DNA of 52,116 nucleotides from Desulfamplus sp. (lineage in GTDB: Bacteria > Desulfobacterota > Desulfobacteria > Desulfobacterales > Desulfobacteraceae): the NCBI GenBank assembly GCA_015232555.1, contig JADFZJ010000021.1, positions 8,857-60,972 of the forward strand, read 5' to 3'. The notes beneath the pieces are model-generated. The model made no database searches. It was not told where the DNA came from and worked only from the letters and a program-made list of their open reading frames with translations. Of the stretch, positions 17,637-25,443 are shown in pieces. The number at the start of each line of letters is the position of its first letter. Position 1 is the stretch's first letter. A program made the translations under genes and the position numbers.

Positions 17637-17936
17637 TTACATAAATGAAAATGCTAATTTATGAAGGCTTCCTACAAGAAAAGTCTGTAAAAATATAATC
17701 CCAAGCATTGCAATGATTGGGGATATATCAAGTCCTCCAAAATTAACAGGTATTTTTTTCCTTATCTGGTAAAGAACTGGTTCGGTGATGTTATGGATAA
17801 ATCTTACAATATTATTATAAGGATCAGGATTAACCCATGATAAAATTGCCCGTGCAATAATAATCCACATAAATATGCTCAATGTGTAATCAAGCACTAC
17901 TGCAACAGCCTTAAAAAAATTACCTAAAATAAACAT
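17637..17936 (-). CDS. YggT-family membrane protein
   Basis: 99 residues with two hydrophobic segments (about 8-32 and 68-92). Between them is the family signature WIIIARAILSWVNPDPYNNIVRFIHNITEPVL in sequence context (key residues RAILSW, NP, TEP, PIR-like IRKKIP). YggT proteins are linked to membrane shape and osmotic tolerance, and in other bacteria they accompany sepF/divIVA genes, as here. AAGGAG is 13 nt before the ATG, slightly distant. Probably co-transcribed with the DivIVA gene. Confidence 0.88.
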   Translation of the reverse strand: MFILGNFFKAVAVVLDYTLSIFMWIIIARAILSWVNPDPYNNIVRFIHNITEPVLYQIRKKIPVNFGGLDISPIIAMLGIIFLQTFLVGSLHKLAFSFM

Positions 17937-18154
17937 ACTTAAAATTATATCTCCTTGAAGTGTTATGGATAGATTAAATTTTCATGGTAACGACATATTC
18001 TTATAAAAAAATGAATATGGAAAGATCATAATGGGTTAAGAAATATTTCATTTTTGATTTGAAAGTCAAGATATTTTAACCATTTCCATTAGTTTATGCC
18101 CGCTCTGTTTTGTTATAAAACCAAACGTCTCTTTAAAACGAATTTAGATAAATC

Positions 18155-18195
18155 TTGACATGATTAGCACTATATCATAGTGATTGGTTAGACCA
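18155..18195 (+). promoter_or_regulatory. promoter and FadR-type operator before the GntR gene
   Basis: TTGACA (18155-18160) lies within AAATCTTGACA, a block repeated before the downstream operon. Thirty nucleotides after the -35 begins, TGGTTAGACCA (18185-18195) fits the TGGTnnnACCA operator of FadR/PdhR/LldR-type regulators. The -10 (TAGTGA at 18178-18183, 17-nt spacing) is weak. It would allow autoregulation. The rest of the 368-bp gap from 17937 shows no gene. Confidence 0.7.
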
Positions 18196-18304
18196 TTAAT
18201 ATAATTAACAGTTTTGATTAGCATTACAGGTTTGTATTAGTTTTACTGAATTTTATTAACAACTTATTCTAATTAATTTCTTTGGATAATATTTTGGAGC
18301 ACAG

Positions 18305-19075
18305 ATGTCAGACAAAATAAAACCTGAATTTCAGAAGGCAAAAAAAAACAGAATATTTCAGGATGTAGTTGACCAGATACAGGAGGCAATTCTTGAGGGA
18401 AAACTTAGTCCTGGAGATGTTCTGCCACCAGAAAGAGAGCTTAGAGAGACATTCAATGTTAGCAGAGGAACTTTGAGAGAAGCTCTAAGGGTACTTGAAC
18501 AGAAAGGGTTGATTGAAATCCGTTTAGGAACAGGAGGAGGTGCCCGTGTCAAAGAGGCTGGAACCGACCAGTTGAACGAAACTTTAGCATTTATGATTCG
18601 TTCAGGCACACTGCCGGTTATAGATATAGGCGAGTTCAGAGAAGGGATGGAGGGTAAAATAGCCTCTCTTGCTGCTGTAAGAGCTGATGAAAAAGATATT
18701 AAAAAAATTAAAAAACTTCTCAAAAGTGCCCTTGAAATGGCAGCAAAAGGAGAATCAGCTTGGCAGGATTTTTTGCGTGCGGACGAGGCTATTCACAAGG
18801 AGATTGCAGAGATTGCAAGAAATTCTGTTTATAAATATTTAACAAAAGTAGTGCATGACAATATCCAAAGATATTATAACAAATTTCTTGATTTTTCAGA
18901 CAGCAGAATGGCTGAAAATTGTAATGACTTAAAAAACATTGTTAAGGCGGTATGTGAACACAGAGCAGAAGATGCTGGACATATTGCGGAAGAGCATGTG
19001 AAGAGATTTAATGTCAGAATGAGAGCAAAAGAGGCCATGACTGCTGAAAGAAATCATCTGCTGCCAATTGTTTGA
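18305..19075 (+). CDS. GntR-family regulator, FadR/FCD subfamily
   Basis: 256 residues. The winged helix-turn-helix spans about 12-80, with LSPGDVLPPERELRETFNVS and RGTLREALRVLEQKGLI. The all-helical FCD ligand domain spans about 105-235, with metal-type residues in DEAIHKEI and in the later EHRAEDAGHIAEEHV. The family binds carboxylate-type ligands and generally represses oxidation genes for them. A GGAG site precedes the ATG. TGGTnnnACCA operators lie upstream of this gene and of the oxidoreductase operon that follows, so it most likely controls both. The ligand is unknown but is expected to be a substrate or product of the flavoprotein-aldehyde oxidoreductase pathway. Confidence 0.93.
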   Translation: MSDKIKPEFQKAKKNRIFQDVVDQIQEAILEGKLSPGDVLPPERELRETFNVSRGTLREALRVLEQKGLIEIRLGTGGGARVKEAGTDQLNETLAFMIRSGTLPVIDIGEFREGMEGKIASLAAVRADEKDIKKIKKLLKSALEMAAKGESAWQDFLRADEAIHKEIAEIARNSVYKYLTKVVHDNIQRYYNKFLDFSDSRMAENCNDLKNIVKAVCEHRAEDAGHIAEEHVKRFNVRMRAKEAMTAERNHLLPIV

Positions 19076-19115
19076 GATAAGTGAATATTTTTTTATTACC
19101 ATTTTTCAAAAAATC

Positions 19116-19160
19116 TTGACAGGAAAATTTGGTCATAATATTAATGGTCTAACCATTAAT
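19116..19160 (+). promoter_or_regulatory. promoter with palindromic FadR-type operator for the oxidoreductase operon
   Basis: TTGACA (19116-19121), 17-nt spacer, then TATTAA (19139-19144). Immediately overlapping is a perfect palindrome with arms ATTAATGGT (19140-19148) and ACCATTAAT (19152-19160) around CTA. Its core is TGGTCTAACCA. A repressor bound there would block the -10. The -35 to operator distance (29) matches the site before the GntR gene (30). Confidence 0.82.
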
Positions 19161-19267
19161 ATGGTTTGCATCAAACTATTTTTGAATTATTCAAGATGAG
19201 AAATAGAATACTCTAAAACAATAAAATGCTTGAACGCAAAAAAATTAACAGAAAATGAGGAACCACA

Positions 19268-21580
19268 ATGACAAGTAAAAGAATCACTCAACATCCAGTT
19301 CTTGATATTCCAGAAGGGAAAATTGTCTCCTTTACATGGAACGGGAATGGATTCGAAGGAAGAGAAGGGGAGATGGTCTCTTCAGCTCTTTTTGCTAATG
19401 GAATCCAGACGTTCGGACATCATCATAAAGATAAAAGTCCGCAGGGGATTTTTTGTGCTAATGGGCAGTGTTCCCAGTGTCTTGTCATTGCTGATGGGCT
19501 GCCCGTAAAGTCTTGCATGACACCGCTTCGTGAAGGGATGAAAGTTGAGAGTGTTGAGGGACTTCCTAAAGTTCCAGCAGATGACATGGTTCTAATTTTT
19601 GGAGAGAGTTCAGAATGCGAAGAGTCTCGAAAAAGTCGAGAAAATTCACAAAGTGGCTTAGATGGAACTGGACAGAGTAACATAAAAGATGTTGATGTGC
19701 TCATTATTGGAGGGGGTCCAGCTGGTCTTTCAGCAGCCATTGAACTTGGAAAATTAAATATAAAAACGCTGCTTGTTGATGATAAGGACAGACTTGGCGG
19801 TAAATTGGTTCTTCAAACTCACAAATTTTTTGGTTCTGTCGAAGATTCTCATGCAGGGACAAGAGGGTTTGAGATTGGTCATATTCTTGAGAAAAAAGTT
19901 GCCGAACTCCCATCAGTTGAGATTTGGCTTGAAACAACGGCAGTTGGTGTGTTTTCAGATAAAATTGTTGGCGTTATCAAAGAAAATTCCAAAGATATTC
20001 AAAATGCAAAAAGCAGCCAGAGTGCAAAAGGTGGTCAATATATAAAAATTAGACCAAAAAAGATGTTAGTTGCAACTGGAGCAAGAGAAAAGATGCTCCC
20101 ATTTCCCGGCAACACCCTTCCCGGAGTTTATGGGGCTGGAGCTTTTCAAACACTTGTAAACCGTGATCTCATAAAATCGTCTGAACGAGTCCTGATTGTT
20201 GGTGGCGGAAATGTTGGTATTATTGCTGGATACCACGCAATTCAGGCTGGAATTGAGGTTGTTGCTGTAATTGAAGGGCTACCAGAGGTTGGCGGATACA
20301 AAGTTCATGCAGACAAATTAGAGCGTTTAGGAGTTCCAATCTACACACGTCATACAGTGCTTTCCGCAAATGGAAAAGATGCTGTTGAGTCAGTTACTAT
20401 CGCTAAACTTGACGATAAATGGAAACCAATTAAAGGCACAGAAAAGAGTTTTAAGGTTGATACAGTTCTTATTGCTGTAGGTCTATCTCCTGTAAATGAG
20501 TTTTATTTTAAAGCAAAAGAGTGGGGCATGGACGTATATTCCGCAGGAGACGCCCAAGAGATTGCAGAAGCCTCTGCTGCCATGTTTACAGGCAAAATTG
20601 AGGGGATAAGAATTGCAAAATCACTTGGAATTTATGATGGTGATATTCCTGACGAGTGGATCGCAAAAGCAGCGGTTCTTAAATCTAAACCAGGTGTGCC
20701 ATTAAGCAACGAAGCATTGGAGGCTTTAAGATCAGGCAATATTGAAAATGGTGATACTGAGGGTGTTGAAAATCAAAATAATCAAGGTTGTAATATTAGA
20801 AATAGTGCTACTGAAAATGGGGTAATGCCTGTTTTCCACTGCACACAAGAGATTCCATGCAATCCTTGCACATCAGTTTGTGAAGAGGGAATCATCAAAA
20901 CTCAGGATGATAAGATTACAGGACTTCCATATCTAACTAACATAACCAAATGCAAAGGGTGTATGAACTGCGTTGCGATCTGTCCGGGTCTTGCAGCTAC
21001 CCTTGTTGATTATAGAAAAGATGCCCAATACCCAACCGTTACTCTTCCCTATGAGCTTTGGAGAGATACGGTTGAAAAAGGGCAGATGGTTACCATTACC
21101 GATGTCAAAGGTGAAATCATAGGAGATTATCCTGTTGAGCGTGTGGTTGCCAATAAAAAGAAATTTCCAGGAACTCTCCTTGTTCAGGTAAAGATGGGGA
21201 AAGATGTGGCTAAAAAGGCGATAGGCATCAAATTTCAGAAATCTCCAATTGAGTCGCTTGATGTTCCAGACACATCTGCCTTGCCTGATGAAGCGGTTAT
21301 CTGCCGTTGCGAGCGTGTTACTGCTGGAGAAATCCGCTCTGCAATAAGAAGTGGTGTGCGTGATGTAAATCAGCTAAAAGGTGTAAATAGAACTGGCATG
21401 GGGTCATGCGGCTCAAAAACATGCAGAACTATGGTGCTTGCAATTTTTCGAGATGAAGGCGTTGATTTAAAAGAGGTTACAGAGAGAACTGACAGACCGC
21501 TTTTTGTTGAAGTTCCCTTTGGCGTTTTAGCTGGTGTGGTAGAATCAAGAGCAGTTGATGGTATAAAAGGAGAGAACTAA
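19268..21580 (+). CDS. multi-cluster FAD/iron-sulfur oxidoreductase (HcnA/SoxA-like)
   Basis: 770 residues. In order: an N-terminal 2Fe-2S domain with FCANGQCSQC (about 62-71) and a later Cys in PVKSC; a pyridine-nucleotide-disulfide-type FAD domain starting VLIIGGGPAGLSAA (about 143) with a second nucleotide fold VLIVGGGNVGIIAG; an inserted ferredoxin with CNPCTSVC and CKGCMNCVAICP; and a C-terminal BFD-like 2Fe-2S motif, CRCERV plus SCGSKTC. This matches the A-type subunits of amine/amino-acid dehydrogenases fused to extra clusters. It should move electrons between the partner DAO flavoprotein, ferredoxin and perhaps NAD(P). GAGGAA precedes the ATG. Two polar low-complexity inserts (about 115-138 and 490-520) break the domain borders. 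Confidence 0.85.
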   Translation: MTSKRITQHPVLDIPEGKIVSFTWNGNGFEGREGEMVSSALFANGIQTFGHHHKDKSPQGIFCANGQCSQCLVIADGLPVKSCMTPLREGMKVESVEGLPKVPADDMVLIFGESSECEESRKSRENSQSGLDGTGQSNIKDVDVLIIGGGPAGLSAAIELGKLNIKTLLVDDKDRLGGKLVLQTHKFFGSVEDSHAGTRGFEIGHILEKKVAELPSVEIWLETTAVGVFSDKIVGVIKENSKDIQNAKSSQSAKGGQYIKIRPKKMLVATGAREKMLPFPGNTLPGVYGAGAFQTLVNRDLIKSSERVLIVGGGNVGIIAGYHAIQAGIEVVAVIEGLPEVGGYKVHADKLERLGVPIYTRHTVLSANGKDAVESVTIAKLDDKWKPIKGTEKSFKVDTVLIAVGLSPVNEFYFKAKEWGMDVYSAGDAQEIAEASAAMFTGKIEGIRIAKSLGIYDGDIPDEWIAKAAVLKSKPGVPLSNEALEALRSGNIENGDTEGVENQNNQGCNIRNSATENGVMPVFHCTQEIPCNPCTSVCEEGIIKTQDDKITGLPYLTNITKCKGCMNCVAICPGLAATLVDYRKDAQYPTVTLPYELWRDTVEKGQMVTITDVKGEIIGDYPVERVVANKKKFPGTLLVQVKMGKDVAKKAIGIKFQKSPIESLDVPDTSALPDEAVICRCERVTAGEIRSAIRSGVRDVNQLKGVNRTGMGSCGSKTCRTMVLAIFRDEGVDLKEVTERTDRPLFVEVPFGVLAGVVESRAVDGIKGEN

Positions 21581-21648
21581 TGACAATGCATGATAATCTT
21601 AAATATATGAAAGATGATAGTGTTAAACATATCAGGGAGGAAGAGTAA
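21580..21648 (+). CDS. possible 22-residue microprotein bridging two operon genes
   Basis: MTMHDNLKYMKDDSVKHIRE plus two Glu. Its ATG overlaps the upstream stop as TAATG, and its own TAA overlaps the next ATG the same way. AAAGGAG lies 8 nt before its start, a better ribosome site than expected by chance. It is highly charged with no membrane segment. It may encode a peptide or act as a translation-coupling device. Coding is not proven. Confidence 0.4.
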   Translation: MTMHDNLKYMKDDSVKHIREEE

Positions 21649-22907
21649 TGGCTAAAAATTATGATGCAGTAATTATTGGTGCTGGTTCTGTCGGTCTTCC
21701 TGCTGCAATGTCTTTAGGTGCTTTGGGTATTAAAACCGCTGTAATTGACAAAATGCCCTCTGCTGGACAAGGAGAAAACAAACACGCTATTGGTGGTATC
21801 CGTGCTACCCATTCAGACCCGGGCAAAATCATAGCCTGTATTAGATCAATTGAGATTTTTTCAACATGGAAAGAGACTCATGGAGATGATATTGAATGGC
21901 TTGCAGGCGGTTATATGTTCCCTGTTTACAGAGATAAAGAGGAAACTCTTTTAAAAAGTTTTCTGCCTATCCAAAAAAAATATGGGCTTGAAATTGACTA
22001 TATCTCACCTGATATGGTTGCCGAAATAGCCCCAGGAATTAACCGTAACGGGCTTTTAGGTGGTACATTTTCACCAAATGATGGCTCTGCCTCTCCTTTA
22101 AATAGTGCAACAGCTTTTTTCAAAAAAGCAAAAGAGACCGGTAATGTTGATTTCTATTTTAAGGAGAGTGTTAAGTCGATAAACACTTCAAAAATAGAGA
22201 TTAAGGCGGAGCAGAAAAACTCAATTGTTTCCTCTTCAAATACCGGTAATTTCTCCATAATAACTGATAAAGAGACATATCATACACCAATAGTAATTGA
22301 TGCTGCTGGTCCATTTTCAAGAGAATTGGGGAAAATGGTGAATGTAGTAGGAAATGATGACGGTAAATTGCAAAATGCTGATGGTCAAATTGTTAAAATT
22401 GATATTCCTGTATTTCCCGACTCCCATGAAGGGGGCGTTACAGAACCTGTTGAACCGTTTTTCAAAACCATGCTTGTTGATTTAAGACCTGCCCATGGCT
22501 CAAAGAATTACTATTTTTATCAGAATGCACATGGTCATATTATTTTTTGTATTACTCCCGATCCTCCGATTTTAGGATTTGACAAGAGAGAAACCTCTGT
22601 ATTCCTTCCGCAAGTTGCATCAAGAATGCTAAATTTAATGCCAAGGCTTAAAAATATCAGAGTAAGAAGAGTGTGGAGAGGACTCTATCCAATGACGCCT
22701 GATGGTTCTCCTATACTTGGATGGAACAAAGAGATTCCTGGACTTCTTCATGCAACTGGTATGTGCGGGCAAGGTTATATGTTAGGTCCTGGCATTGGAG
22801 AGATTATAGGCAGAATGGTTACAGAGCAGTTGACGGAGTCCGACAAAATCGTTACAGATGAATTTTCACTCTATCGTTCATTTGGCAGAGAAGAGGCTCT
22901 TAAATAG
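21648..22907 (+). CDS. DAO-type FAD-dependent oxidoreductase (HcnC/SoxB-like)
   Basis: 419 residues. The FAD fold begins with AVIIGAGSVGLPAAMSLG (about 7-24). The C-terminal DAO signature is RRVWRGLYPMTPDGSPILGW and then GLLHATGMCGQGYMLGPGIGE. DAO-family enzymes oxidise amines, amino or hydroxy acids at a C-N or C-O bond. It follows the multi-cluster flavoprotein, and together they look like the beta and alpha subunits of a membrane-free dehydrogenase such as sarcosine or proline dehydrogenase. The upstream GGGAGGAAGAG gives a good ribosome site. Substrate unknown. An aldehyde product would suit the aldehyde oxidoreductase encoded next. Confidence 0.85.
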   Translation: MAKNYDAVIIGAGSVGLPAAMSLGALGIKTAVIDKMPSAGQGENKHAIGGIRATHSDPGKIIACIRSIEIFSTWKETHGDDIEWLAGGYMFPVYRDKEETLLKSFLPIQKKYGLEIDYISPDMVAEIAPGINRNGLLGGTFSPNDGSASPLNSATAFFKKAKETGNVDFYFKESVKSINTSKIEIKAEQKNSIVSSSNTGNFSIITDKETYHTPIVIDAAGPFSRELGKMVNVVGNDDGKLQNADGQIVKIDIPVFPDSHEGGVTEPVEPFFKTMLVDLRPAHGSKNYYFYQNAHGHIIFCITPDPPILGFDKRETSVFLPQVASRMLNLMPRLKNIRVRRVWRGLYPMTPDGSPILGWNKEIPGLLHATGMCGQGYMLGPGIGEIIGRMVTEQLTESDKIVTDEFSLYRSFGREEALK

Positions 22908-22961
22908 AGTTCCGTAGGCTAAATAAATAAAATATTTAAATAATAAATTAAGGAGCAAACA

Positions 22962-25100
22962 ATGGCCGACTTTACATTAAAGGAAATCAATACCTTAGAG
23001 TATGTCCGACCTGAAATTGATAAAGGATACACTGACCAATCCCTGCACATTAACCTAACCTCCAAAGAGATCAAGATCAACCTTATAGACAAAAAGGTAA
23101 AAGATAAATTCATTGGCGGCAAAGGCTATGATTTGTGGTTTATGTGGAATGCAGTAAGTGGAAAAACTAAGTGGAATGACCCTGCAAATGCTATCTGCAT
23201 TGCTTCAGGACCACTTGGAGGAACGCCTGGATACCCGGGTGGAGGCAAGAGTATTGTTACTACTATTTCACCATTAACTGGCATTCCGATTGACTCAAAT
23301 GTTGGTGGATATTTTGGACCCTACACCAAATTTTCAGGATTTGATGTTCTGGCACTTACAGGAAAGTCTGACAAAGAAATTGTTGTGCTGATTGATGGTA
23401 TTGATTCAAAGATCAAACTTTATGAAGTATCAGGGCTTACCAATGACTCATACACACTTTCTGCCCAACTTACAGACTATTTTGACAAAGAAAAACCTGT
23501 AAATATCTCAGTTGTGTCAACTGGGTCTGCAGCAAAGAACACCGAGCTTGGGTGTCTTAATTTTACATGGTTTGACGCAAAACGTAAAAGGGTAAGATAC
23601 AAACAGGCTGGACGCGGTGGTATTGGAACAGTCTTTGCCCATAAAAATATCAAGGCTGTGGTTACAAGATGGGGTTCAGTCTCCATGAAGAGCAACAATC
23701 CAGCAGATTTTGACGCTTTAAAAAATGTTACTAAACTTCATGCTGGTGAAATCAACACTCTTGACCCAAAACAGAACCGTATGGCACTTGTTGGCACAAC
23801 TCACCTTGTTCCAATTATGAATGACCATGACTGCTTGCCCGTTAATAACTTCAAGTATGGACAGCACCCTGAAGCTCACAACATTGGCGAAGCTGTTTAT
23901 GAGCATATTTTTGATAAGGGATTTGATGGCTGCTGGAGAGGTTGTGCTGTAGCCTGTGCCCACGGTGTAAAGGATTTTGTCCCATTTACTGGACCATACA
24001 AAGGGCAAAAGGTTTTTGTAGATGGTCCTGAATATGAGACAGTTGCTGGTTGTGGTTCAAATCTTGGTATATTTGACCCGTTCTTTATTCTTGAGATGAA
24101 TTTTTACTGCGACACCTATGGATTAGATACCATCTCCATCGGCACTGGAATTGCCTTTGTCATGGAGTGCTTTGAGATGGGGCTTATCACAAAAGAGCAT
24201 ACTGGCGGAATGGATTTGAGTTTTGGTAACCGCCTTAATGCCCTTGAGCTTTTGCATCAGATGGTTCGTGGTGAGGGGTTTGGCATGATTGTTGGCAAAG
24301 GTATTCGCAAGATGAAAGCTATCTTTGCAAAGGATTTTGGAGCTGAGGCTGCTATCATGCAAGATATTGGTATGGAGTCAAAAGGGCTTGAGTTTTCAGA
24401 ATACATGACAAAAGAGTCATTAGCACAGCAGGGCGGATACGGCATGGCTCTGAAAGGTCCTCAGCATGACGAGGCATGGCTTATTTTTCTTGATATGGTT
24501 CATAATTTTATGCCAACCTTTGAGAACAAAGCAGAAGCTCTTCACTGGTTTCCAATGTTTAGAACATGGTTTGGTTTGTGTGGGCTTTGTAAACTCCCCT
24601 GGAATGACATTGTTCCAGAGGATAACCGCCAAAACCCTGAACCTGCAAAAGTTGTTAAACATGTGGGCTGGTATGCGGATTTCTTCTCTTCTGTAACTGG
24701 AAGAAAGGTCTCTCCTGATGATCTTATTCCAATGAGCGAGGCTGTGTATAATTTCCAGAGGCTATTTAATCTGAAAATGGGTTATGGAACTCGTGAACAC
24801 GATACTCTTCCTTACCGTGCTGTTGGACCTGTAACTGTTGATGAGTATCTATCTCGTGCTGAACGGTATGACAAAGACCTTACTGAAAATTACAAGGTTG
24901 ATATTACAGGCATGGAGGTTGCCGAAAAGGTGGCTGTGCTGCGCAAACACAGAGAAGCCCGTTACGAGCAGCTTAAAGATGCTGTATATAAACGACGCGG
25001 CTGGACACCAAATGGAATCCCAACTGTTGAGACTGTAAAGAGGCTTGGCATAGATTTTCATGATGTGATGGAACTTCTTAAATCACATGGAGTCTGCTAA
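22962..25100 (+). CDS. tungsten-type aldehyde:ferredoxin oxidoreductase family enzyme
   Basis: 712 residues, about 100 longer than the classic Pyrococcus enzyme. The N-terminal AOR domain shows IGGKGYDLWFMW, then SPLTGIPIDSNVGGYFGP and FSGFDVLALTGKS, as in the family. The tungstopterin/4Fe-4S domain has C324, C328 and C332 in CWRGCAVACAHG, plus a late CGLC (C540, C543). The first spacing is C-x3-C-x3-C, not the classic C-x2-C-x3-C. The enzyme should oxidise an aldehyde to an acid, or the reverse, with ferredoxin. AAGGAGC precedes the ATG. Its operon neighbours are two flavoproteins and a sulfur carrier, and a TupA tungstate-binding protein is encoded at 31896. Substrate unknown. Confidence 0.9.
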   Translation: MADFTLKEINTLEYVRPEIDKGYTDQSLHINLTSKEIKINLIDKKVKDKFIGGKGYDLWFMWNAVSGKTKWNDPANAICIASGPLGGTPGYPGGGKSIVTTISPLTGIPIDSNVGGYFGPYTKFSGFDVLALTGKSDKEIVVLIDGIDSKIKLYEVSGLTNDSYTLSAQLTDYFDKEKPVNISVVSTGSAAKNTELGCLNFTWFDAKRKRVRYKQAGRGGIGTVFAHKNIKAVVTRWGSVSMKSNNPADFDALKNVTKLHAGEINTLDPKQNRMALVGTTHLVPIMNDHDCLPVNNFKYGQHPEAHNIGEAVYEHIFDKGFDGCWRGCAVACAHGVKDFVPFTGPYKGQKVFVDGPEYETVAGCGSNLGIFDPFFILEMNFYCDTYGLDTISIGTGIAFVMECFEMGLITKEHTGGMDLSFGNRLNALELLHQMVRGEGFGMIVGKGIRKMKAIFAKDFGAEAAIMQDIGMESKGLEFSEYMTKESLAQQGGYGMALKGPQHDEAWLIFLDMVHNFMPTFENKAEALHWFPMFRTWFGLCGLCKLPWNDIVPEDNRQNPEPAKVVKHVGWYADFFSSVTGRKVSPDDLIPMSEAVYNFQRLFNLKMGYGTREHDTLPYRAVGPVTVDEYLSRAERYDKDLTENYKVDITGMEVAEKVAVLRKHREARYEQLKDAVYKRRGWTPNGIPTVETVKRLGIDFHDVMELLKSHGVC

Positions 25101-25112
25101 TTGTTCACATTT

Positions 25113-25148
25113 AATCCCTCTTTAATCAAAAATAGAGAGGGATTTTTT
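25113..25148 (+). terminator. terminator between the AOR and sulfur-carrier genes
   Basis: AATCCCTCT (25113-25121) pairs with AGAGGGATT (25136-25144), and a run of T follows to 25148. It lies 12 nt after the AOR stop and before the small carrier gene, so it may be partly read through to give less of the carrier. Confidence 0.8.
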
Positions 25149-25185
25149 ACATCAAACATTGAGGAGAGAAAATTTTTTATTAAAA

Positions 25186-25383
25186 ATGATAACTGTTGGA
25201 GACAAAGAGATTGAGTGGCATGAAGGGATGACCATCAGAGATATGCTTAATATGCTGGAGCATACACAGTTTTGTGCAGCAGTGAGGCTCAATGGCAAAC
25301 TTGTGTCATCACCATTTTTTGAAACTAAAGAGATACCTGATAAATCAGTTATTTATCTTCTACCGTTGATTGCAGGAGGATGA
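25186..25383 (+). CDS. ThiS/MoaD-like sulfur carrier protein
   Basis: 65 residues from the ATG at 25186 (a TTG at 25159 in the same frame would add nine residues). The protein ends in the diglycine GG of LLPLIAGG, the C-terminus that is adenylated and thiocarboxylated in ubiquitin-like sulfur carriers. The fold signature VRLNGKLVSSPFF is present. Such genes often follow tungsten oxidoreductases and may supply sulfur for pterin dithiolene synthesis. GAGGAG lies about 17 nt before the ATG, rather far. No E1-like activating enzyme is in the window. Confidence 0.82.
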   Translation: MITVGDKEIEWHEGMTIRDMLNMLEHTQFCAAVRLNGKLVSSPFFETKEIPDKSVIYLLPLIAGG

Positions 25384-25443
25384 ACAATCTCTGCTTGATA
25401 ATCTATTTACCGAGCTGATTTTATATGTATTCTATAATAATAG

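Noticed and set aside
19423-24662. Antisense frames inside the flavoprotein-AOR operon
   Set aside because: All overlap genuine genes with clear motifs; compositions are those of shadow frames.
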